From: Bacteroidota bacterium | Lineage (GTDB): Bacteria; Bacteroidota; Bacteroidia; Flavobacteriales; Flavobacteriaceae | Length of the DNA stretch: 47,442 nt | NCBI GenBank assembly: GCA_024279425.1 | Contig: JAJRRO010000063.1 | Coordinates: forward strand, 1 to 47,442 | Reading direction: 5' to 3' | Position numbers and translations under genes: made by a program | Notes under the pieces: generated by a model | What the model was told of the DNA's origin: nothing | Databases searched by the model: none | Seen by the model: only the letters and a program-made list of their open reading frames with translations | Part shown: one piece after another, positions 35,483 to 45,010 of the stretch | How positions within the stretch are numbered: position 1 is the first letter of the stretch | Layout of the letters: each line of letters begins with the position of its first letter

Positions 35483-35512
35483 AAAACTAAACCCTAATAA
35501 AATATATTAGGG
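35483..35512 (-). terminator. Probable terminator after the susCD genes
   Basis: Perfect inverted repeat CCCTAATA-AAATA-TATTAGGG (35492-35512). On the minus strand, the direction of susCD, the stem is followed by TTTAGTTTT. It lies 43 bases beyond the susD stop. The downstream oxidoreductase starts about 100 bases later, so readthrough or a separate promoter is needed to express it. Confidence 0.5.
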
Positions 35513-35554
35513 CCTAGTAACAAACTTAAAAAACTAACTTACAAAGTTTCTTAA

Positions 35555-37396
35555 TTAATACCCATCGTTTTGAGGCACAACATTAGATGCTAAATCTATT
35601 TCTTGCTGAGGTATTGGTCTTAAATAGTGTTTTGCAGCTATTGTACCACTTGCTTTAGTCCAAGGGTTATGTTTGTTCGCTCTATCAATTAATGTTTCAG
35701 TACGTTTTAAATCATACCATCTGTTATATTCTCCCATTAACTCTCTCATACGCTCATCTAAAATCATATCGATTGTAACCGCTCCAGCCGCTCTATAGGA
35801 CGAAGCAACTAAAGAAGTAACATCTTCTGGAGTTGAAGCTTGCATAGGATCTGAACCAGCATTTGCGCCTAAAGCGCGATCTACAATCTCGTTGTAATAC
35901 ATATCAGCACCACCTAAATTACCACCAGACGCACCTTTAACAATAGCTTCAGCAGCTAACAAATATGCTTCAGCAGAACGGAATAATGCAAAATCGAAAG
36001 TTCCTTCACCATTTGCATATGGAATGCCTGGCTCCCAAAATTTCCAAAACATTGGAAACTTAGTGTTATTATGATAGTTTGAATTCCCTTCGTTTCTACC
36101 ATATTCATCATTATTAAGTACAGCATATGGCATGGTACCTCCAACAATATCTAATCCTCTTTCTGCAGCTGTGGTAACTGGGTTATCCCAAGGTCTAAAT
36201 TCAAGCACTTTATCGCCAGCGGCAATATCGATAGGTGTAGCACCTTCTGCAGGCACAAAACCTGGTGCATCAATTAACGCATATAATGCATCAACCCAAT
36301 TATGATCGTGTCTTGTATCGATGTTTGGATCATACAATCTATACGTGGAAGGCGTTGCAATAAACTTATTTAAATATCTATTGTAAGCCGATGAACGCGC
36401 CACAGAACCAGGAATATCGTCTGCACCACTACCAAAAATAGAATGATAGTCGTTACCTATAATACTTTCGTTATTGGTAGCATCTCCAGCATTGGTAAGC
36501 GTATTTTCATTAAACTGTACAGCAAATACAATTTCATCGTTTTTAGCATTTTGCATACCAGGATTATTGGTTTCTAAAGTTGGATTTTCAACTCTTTGAG
36601 GGAACAAATCGTTATAGTTTGCTGCCAATGGATATGCCGCTATAACTTTATCTGCAAAATTTAGTGCTTGATCAAAATCTGAAGCACTACCACCTAAAGA
36701 ACCATTAAAATTCCATCCACGTGTTAAATAAACTCTAGATAATAAAAATTGAGCAGTACCTTTAGTAACACGACCATAATCGGTTGATGATGCCACTGGC
36801 AACGTTGCTTCTGCTGCAGTTAAATCTGCAATAATTTGCGCATAAACATCGGCCGCAGGAACTCTAATTAATTCTTTATTCGCACTTGTAGTTTCTACTA
36901 ATGGCATTGGAATATCTCCCCATTGTTGTACGGCATAAAATAATGCTAATGAACGTAATACCATAGCTTCTGCCACACGATCTTCTTTTAAAGCCTCGTC
37001 CATACCAACAACACCGTCTGCACGTGTTATTACAGTATTTGTTCTATTAACCTCTCTATAAAGTAGGTTCCATAGTGTTGCAAGAGGCTCAAATGCTGCG
37101 TTAAAATTTAGATCATAAGCATCCTCTACTGGGTATGTAGTTGAGGTAGCTGCCTGATCCCAAGCACCAGCACTAAACTCATCGGTTCCTCTTAATACCA
37201 ACGTTCTTTCGCGAATAATATCACGATACAACGGATATATAGATCTTGTTAAATCTTCAAAACCATCTGGTGTTGAATAATAACTATCTGCTGTTTGCAA
37301 TGACACTGCCTCTTCGTCCAACAAATCGGTACATCCAACTGTTGCAAAAAGCAGCATGATTGCAGTAAATACTTGCCAATTTTTATATGTTTTCAT
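35555..37396 (-). CDS. susD: SusD/RagB-family glycan-binding lipoprotein
   Basis: 613 residues from the ATG at 37396. The longer frame from 37444 adds 16 charged residues ahead of a good lipoprotein signal (MKTYKNWQVFTAIMLLFATVGCTD), so I prefer the inner start. It has the SusD hallmarks: LDEEAV after the lipobox, an early FEDLTRSIYPLYRD helix, TPR-like helical pairs (VAEAMVLRSLALFYAVQQWGD), FDFALFRSAEAYLLAAEA and the C-terminal MILDERMRELMGEYNRWYDLKRT and YLRPIPQQEID. SusD forms the lid over its SusC partner and captures oligosaccharide at the surface. It starts about 50 bases after susC ends and is clearly co-transcribed. The gene symbol denotes the family and not a specific starch system. 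Confidence 0.92.
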   Translation of the reverse strand: MKTYKNWQVFTAIMLLFATVGCTDLLDEEAVSLQTADSYYSTPDGFEDLTRSIYPLYRDIIRERTLVLRGTDEFSAGAWDQAATSTTYPVEDAYDLNFNAAFEPLATLWNLLYREVNRTNTVITRADGVVGMDEALKEDRVAEAMVLRSLALFYAVQQWGDIPMPLVETTSANKELIRVPAADVYAQIIADLTAAEATLPVASSTDYGRVTKGTAQFLLSRVYLTRGWNFNGSLGGSASDFDQALNFADKVIAAYPLAANYNDLFPQRVENPTLETNNPGMQNAKNDEIVFAVQFNENTLTNAGDATNNESIIGNDYHSIFGSGADDIPGSVARSSAYNRYLNKFIATPSTYRLYDPNIDTRHDHNWVDALYALIDAPGFVPAEGATPIDIAAGDKVLEFRPWDNPVTTAAERGLDIVGGTMPYAVLNNDEYGRNEGNSNYHNNTKFPMFWKFWEPGIPYANGEGTFDFALFRSAEAYLLAAEAIVKGASGGNLGGADMYYNEIVDRALGANAGSDPMQASTPEDVTSLVASSYRAAGAVTIDMILDERMRELMGEYNRWYDLKRTETLIDRANKHNPWTKASGTIAAKHYLRPIPQQEIDLASNVVPQNDGY

Positions 37397-37448
37397 CTTA
37401 TTTATATTTTTTGTGAGACTTTTTATATTTTGTTCTACCATCATCTAA

Positions 37449-40400
37449 TTAAAAAGACAAATTTAATCCGATTGCATACATTGCATAAGGAACATCATCA
37501 CTATTAGCTCCAGAATTATACTCTGGACTAAGTCCTTTTACATCTGTAAACAAAATTGGGTTCGTAGCTTGTGCATAGACTCTTAATTGGCTTAAACCTA
37601 AAGTCGATAATACATCTTGAGGAAGTGTATACCCCAAAGTGATATCTGAAATTCTTAAGAAATCCGCTTTAACAACAGACCAAGACCTTCTTGGTGTTTT
37701 TCCTGAACCTCCAGTACCATTTAAACCATAATAATCATTTGTTGGATTGTTTTGTGTCCAGTAATTAAGCGATGCATCCTTATTGTATCTGTCTGATGAA
37801 ATATCACCCATAGTACCATCTAAATATCTACTTTTCCATTGTACACCTTGTCTTGTATATACGAAGAAAGAGAAGTCGAAATCTTTGTAATTAAACATGT
37901 TACGAATACCCAATGTAAAATCTGGAGATTCATTTCCTACTACGATTCGGTCATCAGCATCTGTAATGGCGTTATCATTATTTTGATCTACGAATTTTAC
38001 TTGACCAGGCACGTATCCATAAACAGCAGCTTCTGCCGCCTCATCCAATTGCCAAATACCAGCAACTTCATAGTAATAAAGAGAATTAACCGCTTCACCA
38101 ACAAATCTATTGTTTCCAACATCTTTTAGTAAGCCACTTGCTAACTTAGTTACTTTATTTTTGTTTGTAGAAAAAGTAAAATCAGAACTCCATCTAAAAT
38201 TATCATTGGCTACATTAACCGTATTTAATAAAACCTCTACGCCAGAGTTTTCAATTTCCCCTACGTTATCAATAACATCAACAAAACCAGTAGAATTAGG
38301 AAGTTTATCTCCTAAAATTAAATCGACTGTCTTTCTGTTATAAACTTCGATAGACGTCGTAATTCTGTTATTAAGAAGTCCTAAATTTAAACCAATATTA
38401 AGCTCTTTACTACGCTCCCAAACTAAATTCTGGTTAGCTAAGTTATTAATAGCAAAACCAGTAGCTGCAGAACCATCAAAATCATACTGTGTTTGAGAAA
38501 TGCTCGACTGTGTCGCATAAGGGCTTATAGACGTTGCGTTACCTACCTCACCATAACTCACTCTTAATTTTAAATCGGAAACGACGTCAGAATCTTTTAA
38601 AAAGTCTTCATCGCCAATACGCCATCCTACTGCTACAGAAGGGAAAAATTGCCATTTATTATCTTCAGATAATACCGACGCTCCATCTGTTCTTCCTGTT
38701 AAAGTCAACAAGTATTTATCTTTAAACGTATAATTAATACGTCCCATATAAGAAATTAATGCTCTTTCTGCTAAGTCAGATTCTAATCTTGTTACCTCAC
38801 CATTTCCAAGTGCATGCCATAAGGATCTGTATGGTAAATCTTTAACATCGATACGAGAATATTGTCGACGCTCTTCAAAAATACTATGAAGTCCTGTTAC
38901 CGTAATATTATGCAATCCAGTATTCAATTTATAAGTAAGAATGTTATCTAAAGTATAAGTTGAAATATCTGTCGTTTGCTGATTAACTCTTGGCAATCTT
39001 GTTGTTTTTTGAGACTTCGTATAAGTCCCTCTATAATCACCTTGTCTTTGATTTGTTATATTAGCAGAAATAGAAGACCTAAAAGTCAAACCTTTTACTG
39101 GTTCAAATTGAGCAAAAGCATTTGCCAACATGCTAGATCGTAATGTTTCTAGGATGAAGTTTTCTGGGTTTATCTCTACTAATGGATGTATTACTTGACT
39201 ATCATCAATTCCCATAAATACGGCATAGCCATTCCAGTTTTTATCACTGGCTTGATCTGCAGTTTGCAAGTCGTCGAAAAAATTAGTTCCTGTAGGTCTA
39301 GATCTATATGCCGAACGAATAGCCTCAGTACCGCCAAGATTCTGTTTGCTAAAAGCATAATTTACAGTCATTCCGACTCTTACCTTGTCATTTATTTTAC
39401 TTTCCAGACCTCCTTTAATGGTGTATCTTTTATACCCAGTCTCTAAAGTATTTCCTTCTTCATCTAAATATCCACCTGAAAAATCGTAAGTCGTATTTTG
39501 TGATCCTCCAGATACTGAAATGGTATGACTTGTTTGAACACCAACTCCAGTAATCAAATCTAACCAATCGGTAGAATTTCCGCTATCAATCATCGCTTGC
39601 TCACTTGCTGTTAATTGTCTTCCTGTTGGACTACCTCTTTCAATTGGTCTATCTACATATACTGTTTGATAGAACTGTTGAGCAGTCATGAATTCTGGTA
39701 AATGTGCAGCTGTTTTAAGCCCCATAAAACCATTATAAGTAAATTTCGCTTTTCCTGATTTACCTTTTTTAGTCGTAACAATGATTACACCATTGGCACC
39801 ACGAGAACCGTAGATAGCCGTAGAAGATGCGTCTTTTAATACATCGATACTCCCAATATCGTTAGGGTTAATGGCATTCAAATCGCCTCCCGTAACACCA
39901 TCAATAACCACTAAAGGCTCACTGCCAGTAGAACCACCAAAGTTACTAAGACCACGAATATCAATAGTATAACCATCACCTGGTCTACCTTTTACTTTAT
40001 TAATATTTACACCCGTCACTTGCCCTTGAATGGCAGCAGCTGCAAATGTAGGATTTGATCTTATAATCGCATCCGATTTAATTGAACCAACGGCACCAGT
40101 TAAATCACGTTTCTTTTGTGTACCGTAACCAACTACCACGACTTCACTTAACGAATTGGCTTCTGCTATTAAGCTAATATTAAATGTTGTTTGGTTTCCA
40201 ATTTGAACTTCCTGAGTTGAAAATCCAATAAAGGTAACTGTTAACGTTGTAGCACCTGAAGGTACAGAAAGGGTAAACTTTCCATCGAAATCTGTCGCTG
40301 TTCCATTATTAGAACCTTTAACGATTACTGTAGCACCTGGTAATGGTACGCCACCTTCATCGGAAATTGTTCCGTCTATTTGTTTATTCTGAGCGAATGC

Positions 40401-40508
40401 AATAGATACGCTAAAGAAAAATGCCATCAGCATTAAACAATTTAAAAAGCTAAATGGCTTTTTGTTGTTCTTGGCTCGAAGTCTCCTAAAATTTTTACTT
40501 TGGTTCAT
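37449..40508 (-). CDS. susC: SusC/RagA-family TonB-dependent receptor
   Basis: 1019 residues: a long basic N-region and signal peptide (ends SIAFAQ, residue 40). A CarboxypepD-like domain follows (about 43-117, with GVPLPGATVIVKGSNNGTAT). The TonB-box region SEVVVVGYGTQ leads into the plug (about 128-248, with YGSRGANGVIIVTTKKGK, the SusC signature). The 22-strand barrel ends in YAMYAIGLNLSF. It imports oligosaccharides across the outer membrane using TonB energy, as a pair with SusD. The 385-base gap upstream carries candidate operator sites, and the hybrid two-component regulator is encoded just beyond. No truncation is seen. Substrate identity must come from the neighbouring enzymes: GH28, a GH92 relic, a sulfatase and 3-keto enzymes. 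Confidence 0.93.
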   Translation of the reverse strand: MNQSKNFRRLRAKNNKKPFSFLNCLMLMAFFFSVSIAFAQNKQIDGTISDEGGVPLPGATVIVKGSNNGTATDFDGKFTLSVPSGATTLTVTFIGFSTQEVQIGNQTTFNISLIAEANSLSEVVVVGYGTQKKRDLTGAVGSIKSDAIIRSNPTFAAAAIQGQVTGVNINKVKGRPGDGYTIDIRGLSNFGGSTGSEPLVVIDGVTGGDLNAINPNDIGSIDVLKDASSTAIYGSRGANGVIIVTTKKGKSGKAKFTYNGFMGLKTAAHLPEFMTAQQFYQTVYVDRPIERGSPTGRQLTASEQAMIDSGNSTDWLDLITGVGVQTSHTISVSGGSQNTTYDFSGGYLDEEGNTLETGYKRYTIKGGLESKINDKVRVGMTVNYAFSKQNLGGTEAIRSAYRSRPTGTNFFDDLQTADQASDKNWNGYAVFMGIDDSQVIHPLVEINPENFILETLRSSMLANAFAQFEPVKGLTFRSSISANITNQRQGDYRGTYTKSQKTTRLPRVNQQTTDISTYTLDNILTYKLNTGLHNITVTGLHSIFEERRQYSRIDVKDLPYRSLWHALGNGEVTRLESDLAERALISYMGRINYTFKDKYLLTLTGRTDGASVLSEDNKWQFFPSVAVGWRIGDEDFLKDSDVVSDLKLRVSYGEVGNATSISPYATQSSISQTQYDFDGSAATGFAINNLANQNLVWERSKELNIGLNLGLLNNRITTSIEVYNRKTVDLILGDKLPNSTGFVDVIDNVGEIENSGVEVLLNTVNVANDNFRWSSDFTFSTNKNKVTKLASGLLKDVGNNRFVGEAVNSLYYYEVAGIWQLDEAAEAAVYGYVPGQVKFVDQNNDNAITDADDRIVVGNESPDFTLGIRNMFNYKDFDFSFFVYTRQGVQWKSRYLDGTMGDISSDRYNKDASLNYWTQNNPTNDYYGLNGTGGSGKTPRRSWSVVKADFLRISDITLGYTLPQDVLSTLGLSQLRVYAQATNPILFTDVKGLSPEYNSGANSDDVPYAMYAIGLNLSF

Positions 40509-40585
40509 ACAATAGTTGTTTTAATTTAAGTTTGGTTGATTGTAATTTTTAATCATACTTAATAATAGGTTTACATTAGTTGGTG

Positions 40586-40625
40586 TTTTCGTGCGTTTGC
40601 ATTTTTTAGTGTGCGCACACGAAAA
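40586..40625. promoter_or_regulatory. Inverted repeat TTTTCGTG...CACGAAAA upstream of susC
   Basis: Perfect 8-base arms TTTTCGTG (40586-40593) and CACGAAAA (40618-40625) lie 78-117 bases upstream of the susC start. Just inside the right arm is the palindrome GTGCGCAC (40611-40618). The position suits an operator or promoter-proximal site for susCD. It could instead form a hairpin in a 5' leader. Confidence 0.4.
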
Positions 40626-40721
40626 TTTAAATAATTGAAAATATTAATAACAAGAATTTCGAACTAATTTAAATTCCTATCATTAATATTGTGTAAAATT
40701 ATGGAGGAATTGCATTTTATA

Positions 40722-40756
40722 CATGGAAAAATCCATCAAAATCATGGAAAAATTCA
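40722..40756. promoter_or_regulatory. Direct repeats CATGGAAAAATYCA, 21 bp apart (candidate HTCS operator)
   Basis: CATGGAAAAATCCA (40722-40735) and CATGGAAAAATTCA (40743-40756) match at 13 of 14 positions and start exactly 21 bp apart, two helical turns. AraC-type output domains of hybrid two-component regulators typically bind direct repeats on one DNA face. The pair lies in the gap between the regulator gene and susC, about 215-250 bases from the susC start. The assignment to the regulator encoded at 40894 is inference. Confidence 0.45.
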
Positions 40757-40771
40757 CTAAAAAACAAGAGA

Positions 40772-40810
40772 TTTTTGTAGCCTTCCCCTTTTTAGGGAAG
40801 GCTACAAAAA
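40772..40810. repeat. Perfect 16-bp stem palindrome between regulator and susC
   Basis: TTTTTGTAGCCTTCCC (40772-40787), seven-base loop, and its exact inverse (40795-40810). An additional direct copy of GAAGGCTACAA follows at 40814-40824. The T run is on the 5' side and the A run on the 3' side of the stem on both strands, the reverse of an intrinsic terminator. A T-rich stretch about ten bases further on the minus strand could still assist termination of the regulator transcript. It may alternatively be a cruciform or protein-binding site. Confidence 0.6.
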
Positions 40811-40893
40811 GGTGAAGGCTACAATTAGTCGGTTTTTAAATTATTACCCTAAATACTACGCAACACGATCGTAATTATTACTACTCTATCTAA

Positions 40894-43800
40894 TTATTTA
40901 AGGTATTTACTTGGAGAGTTTCCAAATTGATTTTTAAAACATTTACTAAAATACAGTGGATCATTAAAACCAACCATGTTTGCTACTTCAGATACGTTAT
41001 GCTTTTTGGTTTTTAATAACTGTACTGATTTTTTTAAGCGCATAGTTCTAACAAATTCCTTTGGAGTAAGATCGGTCAATTGTTTTATCTTTCGATACAA
41101 TTTTGAGGAACTCATTCCCATTGCATCACATAAATATTTATCAGTCAACTCTGGATTACTCATAGAGCCTTCTATTACATCTTTTACTTTTGAAATAAAA
41201 TCAATATCAATTTGAGAATGAGCCAAGGTACTCACATCACTTTCTACTTCCCCAGAAAACTTCTGTTTTAAGTCTGAATGAATTTTTATAATATTCTTAA
41301 TTCTCGTTTTTAACAAGGATGGATCAAAAGGTTTTACTAAATAACCATCAACTCCAAGACTGTATCCTTTTATTCTATTTTCATTTTCCGCTAAGGCAGT
41401 TAATAAAATAATTGCAGTATGACTAATATACTCGTCATTTTTAACCGCTTGCACATACTCGAAGCCATTCATTTCTGGCATCATCACATCAACCACACAT
41501 AGAATTGGCTTCACTCTTCTACAAACTTTCAAACCTTCCACACCGTTTTCAGCTTCGTACACTTTATAATAATCTGACAAGAAATCAACGAGATATTTTC
41601 TAAGTTCAAGATTGTCTTCAATAATTAATATTTTATGCTTAATATCGAGATTATTCTTTACTTTCTTAATCCATACTTCTGCTATTTCTTCGGTCGGTTC
41701 TAGTTTAAATTCAAAAATTTCACTTTCTTTAAAACAACCTTTATAAACTGGTAATCTAACCGTAAAAATACTTCCGAATTTAGGAGTACTTTCAACTTTA
41801 ATTTCTCCTCTATGTATTTCGACGAGTGCTTTTACAAGTGACAAACCAATACCAGTTCCAGTAGTGATCAACTTACTATTAGATGCCTGATAGAATCTAG
41901 AAAATATTTTTTCTTGACTTTCTTCTGGAATTCCAATTCCGTCGTCACTCACTTCAATAATTAATGTACGATTCTGGCCTTCTTCAATCCCAACGAATAA
42001 ATTTACGTTTCCATAATTTTCTGTGAACTTCATTGCATTTGAAAGCAAATTGTACAATATCATATTGTATTTCTCTACATCAATCCAACAATCTACAACT
42101 TCGTTTTCTATATCTAAATTAAAACTTATATCCTTTGACTCTGCTAGTTCACTAAATGAATAAAATATGTTTTTAGTGGGCACTGATATCTCTGCATTTA
42201 CCAGCTTTAATTTTATAACTCCGGTTTCGGCTCTTCTAAAATCTAATATTTGATTTACCAAACGCAGCAATCTATTTGCATTCTGATTTATCAAATTAAT
42301 CCTGCTTCTCTCATGAGAATTGCTATTACTTTCTAACAACTGCTTTACTGGGCCTAAAATTAAAGTCAATGGAGTTCTTAATTCATGCGAGATATTTGTG
42401 AAAAAACGCAGTTTTTCATTGTTCAATTTTTCATCACGTTCTCTCTTTATTTTTTCTTCTAATAATGCATTCTTAAGTTGTCTGCGATACCTTAATTGCT
42501 TGCTTACGAAATAAACTAGAATTGCTAAAATGATTAAAATCAGTGATACTCCATCAAGGGATAGCCAAAATGGCGGTAATACTTTTATTTGATAAGAAAC
42601 CGTCTCACTCCAAACACCATCACTATTCCTTGCTTTTACCTTAAAGACATAATCATCTGGGCTTAAATTTGCATATTGAATCGTTCTTGAAACACTATTC
42701 ACTTCTATCCAATTTTCTTCAATGCCCTCTAGCATGTACTGAAACTTATTCAAAGTTTGATTGCTATAGGCAGGTGCTGAAAATTGAATTAAAAAATTTC
42801 GATTTTTATAATCCAGTTCAAAATCTTTTTTATAATTCAAATCCAATTTAAGCGGAATTTGACCATTAATTTCTGTTCCTGCTTCGATAAAATTATTATC
42901 AATTTTAAATCTGGATATTATTGGGTCTGGAGACCATTTATTTTCCTCTAAGTCATTTGGAGAGAAATAAATGACACCATTTTTTCCGCCTAAATAAATC
43001 TTGGAATTATTAAAATTATAAAAACCACTCGAACTAAATAGATCCAAGCGGTTACCACTATTTACATGATAAATATTTAATTTTTTCAGTTTAACATTAT
43101 ATTTAGCAATTCTATTATTGTTTAAGTTTAGCCAAATATTGTCTCCATTACCTCTTATCAAATCAGTAGACCATACCCCTTTGATTTCTTCAAGTTCAGA
43201 AACAACTTTAAACTGATCACTTGCAACATCATATTTAGCCAAACCTTTTCGAGTGGCAGCCCATACATTATTCTCAGAATCAATAAGAACATCACTCACA
43301 TTATTATGTGGAAGACCATCTTTCACATCAGCCTTGCTTTCATATAATTTTACATTTTGTGATTTCATATTGTATTTCACCACTCCTTTCTCGGTGGCCA
43401 TCCAAAAATATTCAGGACCATTTTTTATTATTTTAGCAACCGTAAAATTAGGAAGAATCCTGCCTGAAGGAATAATTATTTCAAACGTATTATTATCTAA
43501 TACTGCAATACCTCTACCAACTGATCCTATAATAATTTGATTAGGCCCATAGCTAGAAATATTAAGTATCCGTTTATTTTCAATACCCGTACTTACTACT
43601 TTTGAACTGTTATTTTGATAATCATAAACTAGAATTTTGCCATTTCGTAAACCGCAATAAAATATTCTACCATCTTCAGAAAAAATACTCGCTAGATCAT
43701 ATGGCCCATCATAGAGAGGTGAAATTTCATCGTTTTCCGAAATAAAAAGACCATTATTAGCCGTGGCCACTATCACTTTTGAGTCATACGTTTTTGCAAA

Positions 43801-44913
43801 CCCTTTGATTATTGGAACATTATTACCTATATGTATGGAAATGTCATTGTTATTTCTAAATTGATTTTCAAATGGGTCATACTTGTCAAACCCATCTTCT
43901 GTTCCTATCCATAAAACTCCGGCAGGATCAAAATGCAAGGCGTAAACTAGATTGTCTACCAAGGAACTCTCCTCCGTAATAACGGCTCTATGCCATTCAA
44001 ATTTCCCTTTTTCAATATCTTCCAATGTATCACATACAATAAGACCTCCTAAAGTCCCCAACCAATACTTTCCATTTGGAGCACGCGCAACCGATAAAAA
44101 ATAGGGGCCCAAACTTTCTCGAATTGCGTTATCTTTAATATAAAGGTTCTTAAATGTATTCGTCTCAACATCTAATTTGTACAATCCACCTTCACGCGTA
44201 CCAACAAAAATATCTGATTTGAAATCTTCATAGATAAAATTTACATAAGGGTTTATCAGATTAGTATTAGGTATAGATAATGTATAGGTAGCTATGTCTG
44301 AGAGCCTTCCTAATTTATCTAAATTGATTTTTGCAATAGAACCGGTATTGTAACTACCAATCCAAATATTTCCTTTTTTATCTTCAAATATTTCTTTTAC
44401 ATGATTAAAACCCTCTATAACTACTTTTTCAAACCGTTCTTCTTTTGGGTAAAACAAGTACAAACCCATATCTTTAGTCCCAACCCAAACTCTTTTAAAT
44501 TTATCTACATATACAGACCTAACTTCTCGATCTGGCAAACTATTCGGGTTATTTTCATCGGGCAAAAAAGTCTTAAATTCATGAGAATCTAATTTAAATA
44601 CCGTTAATCCATTTCGAGTTCCTATCCAAAGTCTATTTGTAGACTCATCTAGTTCAAGCGCTGTTACATCATTGCTATTGATACTATTTCCTTCCGAAGT
44701 AGTCGTATAAGGTTTAAAATGATACCCGTCAAAACGATTGAGCCCAAAGAAAGTACCAAGCCATAGAAATCCGTTTTTATCTTGTACAATATGTCTAACG
44801 GAATTATGAGACAATCCATCACCGTCGTTATAATGCTCAAATTTTAAATGTTGACCGAAAACTCCATTTATTGAAGTAACACAAAGTAATATGCAAATAA
44901 GATATAATCTCAA
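40894..44913 (-). CDS. Hybrid two-component system (HTCS) regulator of the PUL
   Basis: 1339 residues. A signal/anchor (ends VFGQ) is followed by a periplasmic sensor of two seven-bladed-propeller-type Reg_prop sets (GLSHNSVRHIVQDKNGFLWL near the start) and a Y_Y_Y domain (about 700-780, LEGIEENWIEV). It then has one membrane helix (783-807), HisKA with phospho-accepting His843 in NISHELRTPLT, and HATPase with N-box Asn959 and DGIGIP/GTGIGL. The receiver domain (about 1093-1205) has Asp1142 in VVDVMMPEMNG, and the AraC-type HTH (about 1250-1339) closes with VANMVGFNDPLYFSKCFKNQFG. All catalytic residues are intact. It should bind a glycan fragment in the periplasm and directly activate the adjacent susCD genes. 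Confidence 0.95.
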   Translation of the reverse strand: MRLYLICILLCVTSINGVFGQHLKFEHYNDGDGLSHNSVRHIVQDKNGFLWLGTFFGLNRFDGYHFKPYTTTSEGNSINSNDVTALELDESTNRLWIGTRNGLTVFKLDSHEFKTFLPDENNPNSLPDREVRSVYVDKFKRVWVGTKDMGLYLFYPKEERFEKVVIEGFNHVKEIFEDKKGNIWIGSYNTGSIAKINLDKLGRLSDIATYTLSIPNTNLINPYVNFIYEDFKSDIFVGTREGGLYKLDVETNTFKNLYIKDNAIRESLGPYFLSVARAPNGKYWLGTLGGLIVCDTLEDIEKGKFEWHRAVITEESSLVDNLVYALHFDPAGVLWIGTEDGFDKYDPFENQFRNNNDISIHIGNNVPIIKGFAKTYDSKVIVATANNGLFISENDEISPLYDGPYDLASIFSEDGRIFYCGLRNGKILVYDYQNNSSKVVSTGIENKRILNISSYGPNQIIIGSVGRGIAVLDNNTFEIIIPSGRILPNFTVAKIIKNGPEYFWMATEKGVVKYNMKSQNVKLYESKADVKDGLPHNNVSDVLIDSENNVWAATRKGLAKYDVASDQFKVVSELEEIKGVWSTDLIRGNGDNIWLNLNNNRIAKYNVKLKKLNIYHVNSGNRLDLFSSSGFYNFNNSKIYLGGKNGVIYFSPNDLEENKWSPDPIISRFKIDNNFIEAGTEINGQIPLKLDLNYKKDFELDYKNRNFLIQFSAPAYSNQTLNKFQYMLEGIEENWIEVNSVSRTIQYANLSPDDYVFKVKARNSDGVWSETVSYQIKVLPPFWLSLDGVSLILIILAILVYFVSKQLRYRRQLKNALLEEKIKRERDEKLNNEKLRFFTNISHELRTPLTLILGPVKQLLESNSNSHERSRINLINQNANRLLRLVNQILDFRRAETGVIKLKLVNAEISVPTKNIFYSFSELAESKDISFNLDIENEVVDCWIDVEKYNMILYNLLSNAMKFTENYGNVNLFVGIEEGQNRTLIIEVSDDGIGIPEESQEKIFSRFYQASNSKLITTGTGIGLSLVKALVEIHRGEIKVESTPKFGSIFTVRLPVYKGCFKESEIFEFKLEPTEEIAEVWIKKVKNNLDIKHKILIIEDNLELRKYLVDFLSDYYKVYEAENGVEGLKVCRRVKPILCVVDVMMPEMNGFEYVQAVKNDEYISHTAIILLTALAENENRIKGYSLGVDGYLVKPFDPSLLKTRIKNIIKIHSDLKQKFSGEVESDVSTLAHSQIDIDFISKVKDVIEGSMSNPELTDKYLCDAMGMSSSKLYRKIKQLTDLTPKEFVRTMRLKKSVQLLKTKKHNVSEVANMVGFNDPLYFSKCFKNQFGNSPSKYLK

Positions 44914-44937
44914 TTTTTTTTAATTATTAAATCCAAG

Positions 44938-44976
44938 TTTGAAGTCAACTAATTTCATCATTTAGTTGATTTCAAA
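44938..44976. promoter_or_regulatory. 15-bp imperfect hairpin just upstream of the HTCS gene
   Basis: TTTGAAGTCAACTAA (44938-44952), nine-base loop, TTAGTTGATTTCAAA (44962-44976), pairing at 14 of 15. It sits 25-63 bases upstream of the HTCS start and 35 bases past the stop of the broken oxidoreductase. It lacks an immediate U tract in the minus direction, so it may be an operator or a 5' leader structure for the regulator gene, or a weak terminator of the gene before it. Confidence 0.4.
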
Positions 44977-45010
44977 ACTACTAAGAGGTACAATTTATTA
45001 AACTTTTTAA

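Noticed and set aside
40772-40810. Rho-independent terminator for the HTCS gene
   Set aside because: The stem is followed by A residues, not T, in both directions. It is listed as a palindrome instead.
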